Origin: Glaesserella parasuis
Lineage (GTDB): Bacteria; Pseudomonadota; Gammaproteobacteria; Enterobacterales; Pasteurellaceae
Assembly (NCBI RefSeq): GCF_002015085.1
Contig: NZ_MUXW01000041.1
Coordinates: forward strand, 5,930-69,929
Direction of reading: 5' to 3'
Length of the DNA stretch: 64,000 nt
Shown here: positions 33,857-43,110 of the stretch, piece by piece
Layout: the number at the start of each line of letters is the position of its first letter
Position numbering within the stretch: position 1 is the stretch's first letter
Position numbers and translations under genes: made by a program
The notes under the pieces: generated by a model
Seen by the model: the letters and a program-made list of their open reading frames with translations, nothing else
The model's database searches: none
What the model was told of the DNA's origin: nothing

Positions 33857-35578
33857 TTAGTTAAGGTTTTGGTAAAACTCATCAACTAAACGTTCAATAT
33901 CTGCTGCTGTTGGTTGTGCAAGTGCTTTATCTGCAAGAGCTTTGGCATCAGCATAGTTAATGTTACGCGCTAATTTTTTAACGTGAGGCACTGAAATTGC
34001 ACTCATACTAAACTCATCTAAGCCCATACCAAGTAATAGCGCAGTTGCGCGCACATCACCTGCTAGCTCACCACACATACCAGTCCATTTACCTTCTGCG
34101 TGTGAAGCATCAATCACTTGTTTGATTAAGTTCAAGACAGATGGGGTTAATGGGTTGTATAGGTGAGCGATAATTTCATTACCACGATCTACCGCTAGGG
34201 TATATTGTGTTAAATCGTTAGTACCGATACTGAAGAAATCTACTTCTTTTGCAAGGTGACGAGCATTTACTGCAGCTGATGGCGTTTCGACCATTACGCC
34301 AATTTGAAGATTTTTGTCAAAGGCTTTACCTTCCAAGTGAAGCTGTGCTTTAAGTTCTGCAATAATGCCTTTTAATTCACGGATCTCTTCCACAGAAATA
34401 ATCATCGGGAACATCACCGCAAGTTTACCAAATGCAGAAGCTCTTAATACAGCACGCAATTGAGTATCTAAAATTTCACGACGTACTAAGCCAATACGAA
34501 CTGCGCGCCAGCCCAAGAATGGGTTCATCTCTTTTGGTAATTCTAAGTATGGTAGCTCTTTATCACCGCCGATGTCCATTGTACGAAGCACTACGAGCTT
34601 ACCATTCATTGCTTCAACAATTTCTTTATAGGCTTGGAACTGTTCTTCTTCACCAGGTAACTGGTTACGATCCATAAATAAAAATTCGGTACGGTATAAA
34701 CCAACTCCTTCGCCACCGTTACGCAACACGCCATCAACATCACGGATAGTACCAATGTTTCCAACAACTTCAATGCGATGTCCGTCTAAGGTTTCGGCTG
34801 GTAAATCTTTTAATTTAGCCAGTTCAGCTTTTTCGTCCGCAATTCTTGCTTGTAATGCTTTGGCTTTTTCAAGCTGTTCTGCCGAAGGATTGATGTGAAC
34901 TTCATTGTTAATGGCATCAAGAATTAAAATGTCACCTGTATTGACTAATGAAGTAATATTGTTTGTACCTACAACAGCGGGAAGCTCTAACGAACGAGCC
35001 ATAATAGAAGTATGAGATGTGCGACCGCCAATATCAGTAACAAAGCCAAGCACTTTATCTAAGTTTAATTGTGCAGTTTCAGATGGAGTGAGATCGTAAG
35101 CAACAAGGATAGCTTCCTCTTGGATATCACCAAAATCAACAATGTTCATACCTAAAATGTTACGGATCAAGCGGTTACCAATATCACGAATATCACCAGC
35201 GCGCTCTTTTAGATATTCATCATCAATTTCCGCAAGCATTGAAGCCTGCATATCAATGATTTTACTTGCGGCAACATCGGCAGTTACAAGATTGTCTTCG
35301 ATGTAGCCTAGAATTTCTTCTTCTAATTCTTCATCTTCCAAGATCATTAAATGACCTTCAAAGATTGCTTCTTTTTCTTCGCCTAACGTGCGTCTTGCTT
35401 TTTCTTTAATTGCTGTAAGTTGTGCTGCTGCTTTTTCACGTCCAGTAAAAAATTTACTTTTTTCAGCTTCAATTTGAGTGGGTGTAATTTTATGTGTGTT
35501 AAGAACAATAGGTTCTTCTTTCAGAACTAAGGCTTTACCAAATACAATACCTGGGGAAGCGGCAATACCTGTGATCAT
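33857..35578 (-). CDS. ptsI: PTS phosphoenolpyruvate-protein phosphotransferase (enzyme I)
   Basis: A 573-aa enzyme that autophosphorylates from PEP and passes the phosphate to HPr. The phosphohistidine motif is GGRTSHTSIMARS (His near residue 189). The PEP-binding half has LYRTEFLFMDR, LRTMDIGGDKELPYL, and the active-site Cys in WTGMCGELAGD. N- and C-termini are both intact (ASPGIVFGKAL at the start). It lies between ptsH and crr, with a 12-bp inverted repeat in front that may set the HPr-to-enzyme-I ratio. Confidence 0.97.
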   Translation of the reverse strand: MITGIAASPGIVFGKALVLKEEPIVLNTHKITPTQIEAEKSKFFTGREKAAAQLTAIKEKARRTLGEEKEAIFEGHLMILEDEELEEEILGYIEDNLVTADVAASKIIDMQASMLAEIDDEYLKERAGDIRDIGNRLIRNILGMNIVDFGDIQEEAILVAYDLTPSETAQLNLDKVLGFVTDIGGRTSHTSIMARSLELPAVVGTNNITSLVNTGDILILDAINNEVHINPSAEQLEKAKALQARIADEKAELAKLKDLPAETLDGHRIEVVGNIGTIRDVDGVLRNGGEGVGLYRTEFLFMDRNQLPGEEEQFQAYKEIVEAMNGKLVVLRTMDIGGDKELPYLELPKEMNPFLGWRAVRIGLVRREILDTQLRAVLRASAFGKLAVMFPMIISVEEIRELKGIIAELKAQLHLEGKAFDKNLQIGVMVETPSAAVNARHLAKEVDFFSIGTNDLTQYTLAVDRGNEIIAHLYNPLTPSVLNLIKQVIDASHAEGKWTGMCGELAGDVRATALLLGMGLDEFSMSAISVPHVKKLARNINYADAKALADKALAQPTAADIERLVDEFYQNLN

Positions 35579-35624
35579 AAATTAATCCTCGGCTAGAATT
35601 TAGTAGATGCTAAATAGCACGAAA

Positions 35625-35654
35625 GACTTTACCATTAAATAAAATGGTAAAGTC
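35625..35654 (-). promoter_or_regulatory. Intercistronic hairpin ptsH-ptsI
   Basis: GACTTTACCATT (35625-35636) pairs perfectly with AATGGTAAAGTC (35643-35654), a 12-bp stem with a 6-base loop; on the minus strand it is followed by TTTCG. It is not a classic terminator because the T-run is short. It could give partial termination or protect the ptsH 3' end, favouring more HPr than enzyme I. Confidence 0.6.
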
Positions 35655-35673
35655 ATCAATATCAAAAGGACAA

Positions 35674-35931
35674 CTATTCTAAAGTAGGGATTAAATCTAC
35701 CAAGAAATCTACAGCTTTCTGTTCGTCTTCGCCTTCAGCAGAAAGAGTGATGATAGTTCCTTGCGCAAGACCTAGGGTCTGAAGTTTAAATAAACTTTTT
35801 GCACTGGCACTTTTACCATTAGATGTGACAGTAATATCTGAAGCGAAGCCTTTTGCTGCTTTTACAAATTCAGCCGCGGGGCGTGTATGTAAGCCATTCG
35901 GGCAAGTGATTGTTACATCTTTTGAGTACAT
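35674..35931 (-). CDS. ptsH: PTS phosphocarrier protein HPr
   Basis: An 85-aa phosphocarrier. The phosphorylated His15 is in CPNGLHTRPAAEFVK and the Ser46 region is SASAKSLFKLQTLGL. The ATG at 35931 is chosen over one 24 bases upstream because it follows AGAGGAACCAACA and gives the standard HPr length and N-terminus MYSKDVTI. It is the first gene of the ptsH-ptsI-crr operon. Confidence 0.96.
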   Translation of the reverse strand: MYSKDVTITCPNGLHTRPAAEFVKAAKGFASDITVTSNGKSASAKSLFKLQTLGLAQGTIITLSAEGEDEQKAVDFLVDLIPTLE

Positions 35932-36234
35932 TGTTGGTTCCTCTGTGTATATCAAATAATAAATGGAGGACTTTTTAGGGAAGAGCCTCCAAAGTAAGTC
36001 ACGGGATTACTTTACTACAAAATCGGTATAAAAACACGATAAAAGAGATTAAATAAATGATAAATGTCAATTATTAGTGTGTATTTTAATCAATTTATAA
36101 AATCGTTTGCGTATTTTATGAATTATGTGTTTTATTTTCTTTTTTATAGAATTATTGATTGCAATTACCCTTAAAATCTTGTATTTATCCATACTTTCAA
36201 TTCAAACACAACTTCAACTTTTTAGGAGCATAAA
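35932..36234. promoter_or_regulatory. Divergent control region of ptsH and asd
   Basis: A 303-base A/T-rich gap holding both outward promoters. The ptsH leader contains a TGGAGG/CCTCCA hairpin (35964-35991). On the minus strand a TTGACA hexamer occurs at 36065-36070, but no good -10 box is at the right distance. No clear CRP or Mlc operator is seen. For asd an AGGAG ribosome site lies directly upstream of the start; no strong promoter is evident. Confidence 0.4.
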
Positions 36235-37350
36235 ATGCAAAATGTAGGTTTTATCGGATGGCGTGGTATGGTGGGGTCGGTTCTAATGGAGCGTATGATT
36301 CAAGAGAACGACTTTGCGAACATTAACCCTGTTTTCTTTACCACATCACAAGCGGGTCAAAAAGCCCCTGTTTTTGCAGACAAAGAGGCTGGTGCATTAA
36401 AAGACGCTTTTGATATTGCAGAATTACAAAAATTAGACATTATCGTGACCTGTCAAGGCGGCGATTACACCAACGAAGTCTATCCAAAATTAAAAGCAAC
36501 AGGTTGGAATGGTTATTGGATCGATGCCGCTTCTGCACTGCGTATGCAAGATGATGCGATCATTGTGTTAGACCCAGTAAACCAACACGTTATTACCGAA
36601 GGTTTACAAAAAGGCATTAAAACCTTTGTGGGCGGAAACTGTACTGTGAGCTTAATGTTAATGGCAATCGGTGGTTTATTTGAGAAAGATCTCGTGGAAT
36701 GGGTGTCTGTGGCAACTTACCAAGCGGCTTCCGGTGCAGGTGCGAAGAATATGCGTGAGTTACTGGTACAAATGGGCGAGTTAGAAGATGCAGTAAAAGC
36801 AGAGCTTGCAGATCCAGCGTCATCTATTTTAGAGATTGAACGTAAAGTGACCGCTGAAATTCGTTCAGAAGATTTCCCAACGGCAAACTTTGGGGCGCCA
36901 CTTGCAGGTAGCTTAATTCCTTGGATTGATAAATTATTACCGGAAACAGGACAAACCAAAGAAGAGTGGAAAGGTTACGCAGAAACCAACAAAATTTTAG
37001 GTTTAAGTGCAAATCCAATCCCAGTTGATGGTTTATGTGTGCGTATCGGTGCATTACGCTGCCACAGCCAAGCGTTCACCATCAAACTCAAAAAAGATTT
37101 ACCATTAGCAGAAATTGAACAAATCATTGCAGCTCACAATGAATGGGTGAAAGTCATTCCAAATGATCGTGAAACGACGTTGCGTGAATTAACACCAGCG
37201 AAAGTGACTGGTACATTAACTGTTCCAGTGGGTCGTTTACGCAAACTAGCAATGGGGCCAGAGTACTTAGCGGCATTTACCGTTGGTGACCAATTATTAT
37301 GGGGTGCGGCAGAGCCTGTTCGTCGTATTTTAGTGCAGTTAGTTAAATAA
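36235..37350 (+). CDS. asd: Aspartate-semialdehyde dehydrogenase Asd
   Basis: A 371-aa enzyme reducing aspartyl phosphate to aspartate semialdehyde, the branch point to lysine, diaminopimelate, threonine and methionine. The NADP-binding N-terminus is VGFIGWRGMVGSVL and the active-site Cys136 is in FVGGNCTVSLML. A later catalytic His region (IGALRCHSQAFTIKL) is present. It is the gammaproteobacterial long form. A decayed, probably foreign region begins right after its stop. Confidence 0.96.
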   Translation: MQNVGFIGWRGMVGSVLMERMIQENDFANINPVFFTTSQAGQKAPVFADKEAGALKDAFDIAELQKLDIIVTCQGGDYTNEVYPKLKATGWNGYWIDAASALRMQDDAIIVLDPVNQHVITEGLQKGIKTFVGGNCTVSLMLMAIGGLFEKDLVEWVSVATYQAASGAGAKNMRELLVQMGELEDAVKAELADPASSILEIERKVTAEIRSEDFPTANFGAPLAGSLIPWIDKLLPETGQTKEEWKGYAETNKILGLSANPIPVDGLCVRIGALRCHSQAFTIKLKKDLPLAEIEQIIAAHNEWVKVIPNDRETTLRELTPAKVTGTLTVPVGRLRKLAMGPEYLAAFTVGDQLLWGAAEPVRRILVQLVK

Positions 37351-37795
37351 TCTTTTCATCTAATGATCAAGCGGTCAGATTATTGCAAAATCCTGATATT
37401 ATGTAACAGTTGCGCAGAGGTTTCATCCGCTTGATGAATTAATTTCTGATACAGTATAATTGAGTGAAACGGCATTGTGCTTGCATAATGTTGATAGCTT
37501 GATGAAGTGTTGCAATCTTTTCATCCACCAATGCTAAATGTTGTAACACTTATTTTAGTTCTCATTGTAACTCGGTCAGTTTTTTCTCAATTTGGTTTAA
37601 ATACACTTGTTTTGCCATCAGTGAAAAATCACCTCTTGATATGCGGTTTCATGTGTATTGTGAGACACATTCTCCAAAATGTCTTGGAGAACTGCCAACC
37701 GTTTAATGCTCATTTAGCAAAGCGTTTAACTGTCGATTGTGTTTCTCCGAAAGTAACAACAGCCAGTTGTGTACTTTTGAAAATAGAACGCTCAA
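37351..37795 (-). pseudogene. Decayed minus-strand coding remnants (unidentified)
   Basis: About 445 bases without an intact gene. Read on the minus strand there are short frame-shifted stretches with protein-like character, for example IKRLAVLQDILENVSHNTHE around 37640-37720, MAKQVYLNQIEKKLTELQ around 37565-37618, and LVDEKIATLHQAINIMQAQC around 37475-37535, broken by stops. They resemble a decayed phage or plasmid accessory gene; no family is recognised. An uptake-signal-like CAAGCGGTC is at about 37370. Confidence 0.4.
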
Positions 37796-38132
37796 ATGTA
37801 TATATCAGAAAGGTTAAGACAAGTTTGTGAAGCAAAAAACTGGAAAATTAAAGACGTTGCAGAGCAAACAGGTATCCCTTACGCACCAATGTTATGTCAG
37901 AGATGAACGCGAGCCAAATGCAGAAGGAATGACTGCGATTGCTAAAGCAGGAGTAAATTTGAATTGGTCAGTTAGTTGTGAAGGTGAAATGTTTCAAACG
38001 GTAAAACAAAGAAATGAAGTGTTGGAACAGGAAGAACAACTGCTCGCAGGTCACTGCACAATGCCTGAAAATCTTCAAAATTCATTTTCTATTTCATTTC
38101 AAGAAATCAATAAATTAAATAAGGTTAATTAA
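37796..38132 (+). pseudogene. Frameshifted phage-type XRE repressor
   Basis: From the ATG at 37796 the frame reads ISERLRQVCEAKNWKIKDVA and GIPY, the start of a repressor helix-turn-helix, but stops at 37906. The continuation RDEREPNAEGMTAIAKAGVN followed by LNW and GEMFQ lies in another frame up to the TAA at 38130-38132. Together they match the pattern of Pasteurellaceae prophage repressors (normally VNLNWLLTGEGEMF), so a small indel near 37885-37895 broke the gene. The downstream segment's stop overlaps the start of the large restriction-modification-like gene (TAATG). Confidence 0.7.
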
Positions 38133-41100
38133 TGTATTCAACGAGCATTCTTAGAAAACTTGGTAGTGGTGAATATCAAGTAAAACTATCTGAAACTTTA
38201 ACATCAATTATAAAGCAAATTAATAAAGCGGAAACAGAAGCTACAATCGCTTCTATTTTTGAAAATAATTTACATTATTTAATAAAGAGTTTTTTTGGAA
38301 AAGAAATAATTTTTCATAAAGAAAGCGGAAAGAATTTTTTTAGACATAAATTTTTAGGAAGAATTGATGCCATATCAAATGGATTAGTTATTGAGTACAA
38401 ATCAATTGATAAATTAACACGTGAAAAAGATCAAAAAAATGCTATTTCACAAACAAAAGATTATTTGAAACAAATACATAATGAATCTGGGAATAATTAT
38501 CAAGGGTTGGTAACAAATGGGAAGAAAATCGCATATTTATATTTTATTGGTGATGAAATAAAAAATACTGCATTTTCAACAATAGAAGTAAAGGATTTGG
38601 ATAGAATTATTCAATCATTAATCAATGTAGGTTCAAAGCAATTTTCACCGAAAAATATAGTATCTGACTTTAAATCCACATCACATATAACACAAAACTT
38701 ATCAAATAGTTTATATGATGCCATTTGTACTCATAAAACACAAAAAACAGAAATGCTAATGGAAGAATGGCAAGTTTTGTTTAGATTATCTGAGTCTGAT
38801 AAAGGTCAAAATCAAGATATAGAAAAAAGAAGAAAAAAACTATCGGAAATATTTAGTGATAACATTAATAATAATGAGAAAGAATATCTGGCTCTCTATG
38901 TTCTTCAAACATCTTATGCGATAATTGTGAAATTAATAGCATGTAAAGTCATTCAAACTCTTTCGTTTAGTGAAGATGTTAAGTTTTTCTCAGATCTTAG
39001 TGTTATTGATTCTATTAAATTACAGCGTTTTATGGAGAAACTTGAAGATGGATATGTTTTTTCTAGTGGTGGAATTAGAAACTTACTGGAAGGTGACTTC
39101 TATTCTTGGTATTCAGATAAAAACCAATGGAACCAAAAAATATATAATAGTATAAAAAATATAATTAAAGAGTTAGAGTTTTATTCAAGTTCAAATTTTA
39201 GTTATGAATTTCAGACGATAGATATTTTTAAAGATTTATATATGGAAATAATGCCTAATGAAATTAGGCATAGTTTAGGAGAATATTTCACTCCATCTTG
39301 GATGGCTGATCATGTTGTATCTCGTTCACTTGAGAAACTAAACAAAGAATCTTGGAAAGCTATAGATCCATGTTGTGGAAGTGGGGTATTTTTAATATCA
39401 TTAATAAAATCGATACTAGATAAACACGAATTATATAGTTTAACTATAAAAGAAAAACAAGAGTTATTATTAAGAATACTATCAAGTGTATATGGTATTG
39501 ATTTAAACCCTCTATCAGTTTTAACTGCAAGAGTTAGTTATTTTTTGGCTATAAGACCATTAATTGACGATCAAAAAATAGAAATCCCTGTCTATCTTGG
39601 TGATTCAGCTAATATACCACAAAAAATTGAACTCGATAATATAGCTTGTTATACATATACCGTAGACACAAAACAAGGGGATTTTAATATTATTTTTCCT
39701 TGTAATTTTGTTGAAAGTAGTTCTTTTTTTGAAAGAATGTATCGTTTACAAACAACAGTAGAAGCTGAAGACCCTAAATTATTATACCATCAAATTATTG
39801 AAAATATAGATAAAGACTCTATCAATAACAAGATCAAACAAAGTATAAAAATATTGTCAAGTAAATTGGTTGAATTACATAAAAATGAATGGGACGGTAT
39901 TTGGATTAGAATTACATCAAACTTTATGCTAATTGCAAGAGTTAAAGAGATGGATCTAATTTTAGGTAACCCACCTTGGGTAAAATGGGAATTTTTACCC
40001 CAAAATTATGCTGAAAAGATCAAGAGTTTGTGTATTGATAGAAAATTATTCTCAGGCCAAAGTTATATGGGAGCTATATCACTCAATTTATGTGCTTTAA
40101 TTGCAAATGTCACATCAGATAAATGGCTAACTAATAAAGGCTTACTAGCATTCTTAATGCCAAAAACAATTATGACTCAAGATTCTTATGCTGGTTTCAG
40201 AAATTTTTATTTATCTGATGGTAGTCGAATGTATTTAAGTGAAATAGATGATTGGTCTAATGCCGGAAACCCTTTTATTGTAACTACTGAAAAGTTTATG
40301 ACATATTTTTATGAAAAAAATCCTGTAGATTACTCAAATGGGATACCTATAAATTTATTCTATAAAAAATCCAATGTGAAAATCACAGAAGTAAATAGAT
40401 TTCATACATTTGAAAAAGTAAAAGATTTCTTTCAGATTAAAGATGGAATGGCTTATCAATTAAGCGAAAATAGAACGGGATTTACTTTACTCCCTGAAAG
40501 AGATTATACAATTTTAAGGAAGCTAAAGTTAATTTCTGGAACTTCGGATTATAAAGCTAGGAGTGGTGTTGAGTTTACGCCTGCTGAGGTTTACTTCATT
40601 GAACCTGAGAAAAGAACCAGTAAAAACACTTTTTATTTTAGAAACTCTGAATTCAAAAATTCAGTTTACAAAAATGACAGTAATTATAAATTTGAGCTTG
40701 AAACAAAATATATAAAACCAGTAATAAAAAGCCCATTTATTAAACCTTTTGAGATATTAAAGTCTAATAACTATTGTATATTTCCTTATGAAAATAATAG
40801 TCGGAAATCAATATCATTAGAGAATTTGGTTAAAGAATGTGAATTATTATCTAATTATTTAATAATTAATAAAAATTTAATAGAAAAACAATCTAAAAGA
40901 AGTTTGATGATTTCTATGGGAAATGATTTTTATTCATTATCCAAAGTTGGTAATTACACATTTTCTCCATATAAAGTTGTTTTTCGAGATAATACAAGTA
41001 TGTGTGCTAGTGTTGTTATTGAACAGGAAACTCCATGGGGAGAGAAAATTTTGCCTATTCCAGCAAAACATGCCCCTTATATATCAATGGATAAGAACGG

Positions 41101-41362
41101 CGCAGAAATAACGGAAGAAGAAGCATATTATTTATGCGGAATTTTAAATACCGACATCATTAATAAATATTTCAAATTCACTTTCAGTGGAAGATCTTAT
41201 AGTATAAATTTTGAAATTAAATTACCTAAATTTAACCGCAAAAATTCAATTCAATACGAAATAGCAAAATTAGCTCAAGAATTGACTGTGAAGAAAATAA
41301 ATTATGAAGAAGGAATATCAAGAATAGAAGAATTATACTTGGAATTATGCGATTCTATTTAA
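38132..41362 (+). CDS. Type IIG restriction-modification-like protein (nuclease plus N6-adenine methyltransferase)
   Basis: A 1076-aa single-chain enzyme. Near the N-terminus is a PD-(D/E)xK-like nuclease site: Asp79 in GRIDAIS, then Glu88 and Lys90 in LVIEYKS. A helical section leads to an N6-adenine methyltransferase: SAM motif DPCCGSGVF at 412-420, YGIDLNPLSVLTA after it, and the catalytic NPPW at 613-616. The C-terminal ~350 residues should hold target recognition. This order fits Eco57I/MmeI-like type IIG enzymes. The gene is very A/T-rich, lacks uptake sequences, and lies between a broken repressor and a transposase remnant, all signs of transfer. Recognition sequence is unknown. Confidence 0.85.
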   Translation: MYSTSILRKLGSGEYQVKLSETLTSIIKQINKAETEATIASIFENNLHYLIKSFFGKEIIFHKESGKNFFRHKFLGRIDAISNGLVIEYKSIDKLTREKDQKNAISQTKDYLKQIHNESGNNYQGLVTNGKKIAYLYFIGDEIKNTAFSTIEVKDLDRIIQSLINVGSKQFSPKNIVSDFKSTSHITQNLSNSLYDAICTHKTQKTEMLMEEWQVLFRLSESDKGQNQDIEKRRKKLSEIFSDNINNNEKEYLALYVLQTSYAIIVKLIACKVIQTLSFSEDVKFFSDLSVIDSIKLQRFMEKLEDGYVFSSGGIRNLLEGDFYSWYSDKNQWNQKIYNSIKNIIKELEFYSSSNFSYEFQTIDIFKDLYMEIMPNEIRHSLGEYFTPSWMADHVVSRSLEKLNKESWKAIDPCCGSGVFLISLIKSILDKHELYSLTIKEKQELLLRILSSVYGIDLNPLSVLTARVSYFLAIRPLIDDQKIEIPVYLGDSANIPQKIELDNIACYTYTVDTKQGDFNIIFPCNFVESSSFFERMYRLQTTVEAEDPKLLYHQIIENIDKDSINNKIKQSIKILSSKLVELHKNEWDGIWIRITSNFMLIARVKEMDLILGNPPWVKWEFLPQNYAEKIKSLCIDRKLFSGQSYMGAISLNLCALIANVTSDKWLTNKGLLAFLMPKTIMTQDSYAGFRNFYLSDGSRMYLSEIDDWSNAGNPFIVTTEKFMTYFYEKNPVDYSNGIPINLFYKKSNVKITEVNRFHTFEKVKDFFQIKDGMAYQLSENRTGFTLLPERDYTILRKLKLISGTSDYKARSGVEFTPAEVYFIEPEKRTSKNTFYFRNSEFKNSVYKNDSNYKFELETKYIKPVIKSPFIKPFEILKSNNYCIFPYENNSRKSISLENLVKECELLSNYLIINKNLIEKQSKRSLMISMGNDFYSLSKVGNYTFSPYKVVFRDNTSMCASVVIEQETPWGEKILPIPAKHAPYISMDKNGAEITEEEAYYLCGILNTDIINKYFKFTFSGRSYSINFEIKLPKFNRKNSIQYEIAKLAQELTVKKINYEEGISRIEELYLELCDSI

Positions 41363-41408
41363 CATAAATATGTGGCTAAAAACTAAATTGACATTTTAAA
41401 TTTATATA

Positions 41409-41862
41409 AAGTTTGGAGGTGTTTCAGCGATTTCAATGAGCCGCCATTTGAATGTGAACTATAAGACCGATTTTGTCCTTTGCCATAAATTACGTGAAGT
41501 GCCATTCAAAACTTATGATTTAAGCCCATTACAAGGTGAAATCCTCGCAGATGGTGCCTAGGTTAATTTTAATTGTGCAACACTAACTTCTCTAAAAATC
41601 GCTATAAATAGTAACAAAAAGCCGATAAACAATGGCGAAAATTCCCAAAGTTCAGGCCGACTAAGCGTTGTATTATCAGTCTCAATCAATGAGCTTTTAA
41701 TGATGATTGTGGGGTTTAAATGGAACTATTGTGGCAATGAACTATACTGAAAATGCCAAAACAATTTTAGCATTAAACCACCAATTCGTGAAACAAGGTG
41801 GTAATATTATGTGTGATGAAAATATGGCGTATCAAACCTATATACCAAAAAACATAGGCTAA
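41409..41862 (+). pseudogene. IS1595-family transposase remnant
   Basis: Two separated reading segments. 41409-41561 encodes VSAISMSRHLNVNYKTDFVL then CHKLRE and GEILADGA, resembling the N-terminal half of IS1595 (ISXO2-like) transposases, and ends in TAG. 41713-41862 encodes GTIVAMNYTENAKTILALN and VKQGGNIMCDE, resembling the DDE-domain part. The stretch between is decayed. No terminal repeats are identified. It separates the type IIG gene from lpxB. Confidence 0.7.
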
Positions 41863-41914
41863 CCTAGTAAATTCTCATATAATATAAGCATCTTTAACTA
41901 TTTATGGACTATTT

Positions 41915-43078
41915 ATGATAATATCATCCCCCCTTATAGCTATTGTCGCTGGTGAAATCTCAGGCGATATTTTAGGTGCCGGATTGATTAAAGCACTCAA
42001 AGTACATTATCCAAATGCTCGTTTTATCGGCGTTGCTGGTGAAAAAATGTTAAAGGAAGGGTGTGAAACCCTGTTTGATATGGAAGAGCTGGCGGTAATG
42101 GGGCTTGCCGAAGTGGTTAAGCATTTGCCACGTTTGCTCAAACGCCGTAAACAAGTCATTGATACAATGCTTGCATTGAAACCTGATATTTTTATCGGGA
42201 TTGATGCCCCAGATTTTAATCTTTGCGTAGAAGAAAAGCTCAAAGCTCAAGGTATCAAAACCATACACTATGTTAGCCCGTCAGTCTGGGCGTGGCGACA
42301 AAATCGTGTGTATAAAATTGCTCGTGCAACCGATCTTGTTTTAGCATTTTTACCTTTTGAAAAAGCCTTTTACGACCGTTTTAATGTCCCTTGCCGTTTT
42401 ATTGGACATACAATGGCAGATGCGATTGCCTTGAAACCTAATCGACAAGAGGCTTACCGTTTGTTGCAATTAGATGAAAACCAACGTTATGTGGCGATTT
42501 TGGTTGGAAGCCGTGGAAGTGAAGTAAATTTCCTAGCTGAACCATTTTTAAAAACAGCACAACTACTTAAAACTCAATATCCTGATATTCAATTTTTAGT
42601 GCCGTTAGTTAATGAAAAACGTCGTGAACAATTTGAAGCAATTAAAGCACAAGTCGCTCCAGAATTAGATGTAATATCCTTAGCTGGTAATGCGCGCGCT
42701 GCGATGATGGTTGCTGAAGCGACATTATTAGCATCTGGTACAGCCGCACTTGAAGCGATGTTATGTAAATCGCCGATGGTGGTGGGTTATAAGATGAAAC
42801 CTTTAACCTATTGGTTAGCAAAAAGATTGGTAAAAACAGATTACATCTCTTTGCCAAATTTATTGGCAAACGAACCGCTTGTCCCAGAACTTATTCAAGC
42901 GGATTGTTCCCCTGAAAATTTAGCAAAACATTTGAGTATTTATTTATCTCAAATGCCCGAAGATGTGGCTCGGAAGAATGCGTTGAAACAGCGTTTTATG
43001 GAATTACATCAATATATTCAATGTGATGCTGATGCTCAAGCTGCACAGGCTGTGGTTGATGTCTTGAATAGAGAGTAA
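41915..43078 (+). CDS. lpxB: Lipid-A-disaccharide synthase LpxB
   Basis: A 387-aa GT19 glycosyltransferase that joins UDP-diacylglucosamine and lipid X to give the lipid A disaccharide at the inner membrane. Motifs: IVAGEISGDILGAGLIKAL, SVWAWRQNRVYKIAR, VLAFLPFEKAFYDRF, LVGSRGSEV and LASGTAALEAMLCKSPMVVGY. The gene is complete. It normally follows lpxA; here an IS1595 remnant is directly upstream, so it probably depends on its own promoter, for which a TATAAT at 41878-41883 is a candidate -10 without a clear -35. Confidence 0.96.
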   Translation: MIISSPLIAIVAGEISGDILGAGLIKALKVHYPNARFIGVAGEKMLKEGCETLFDMEELAVMGLAEVVKHLPRLLKRRKQVIDTMLALKPDIFIGIDAPDFNLCVEEKLKAQGIKTIHYVSPSVWAWRQNRVYKIARATDLVLAFLPFEKAFYDRFNVPCRFIGHTMADAIALKPNRQEAYRLLQLDENQRYVAILVGSRGSEVNFLAEPFLKTAQLLKTQYPDIQFLVPLVNEKRREQFEAIKAQVAPELDVISLAGNARAAMMVAEATLLASGTAALEAMLCKSPMVVGYKMKPLTYWLAKRLVKTDYISLPNLLANEPLVPELIQADCSPENLAKHLSIYLSQMPEDVARKNALKQRFMELHQYIQCDADAQAAQAVVDVLNRE

Positions 43079-43102
43079 AAACGGGCGATTTTTGCCCGTT
43101 TT
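43078..43102. terminator. Bidirectional terminator lpxB/secF
   Basis: AAAACGGGC (43078-43086) and GCCCGTTTT (43094-43102) form a 9-bp stem with a T-rich loop and A/T tails on both sides, between the convergent lpxB and secF genes. Confidence 0.8.
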
Positions 43103-43110
43103 ATACAAAA

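Noticed and set aside
35932..36234. CRP or Mlc operator before ptsH
   Set aside because: No sequence close to TGTGA-N6-TCACA and no clear Mlc palindrome was found by eye.
37507..37830. 107-codon plus-strand frame after asd
   Set aside because: Its sequence has no protein character, while the opposite strand shows decayed coding fragments.
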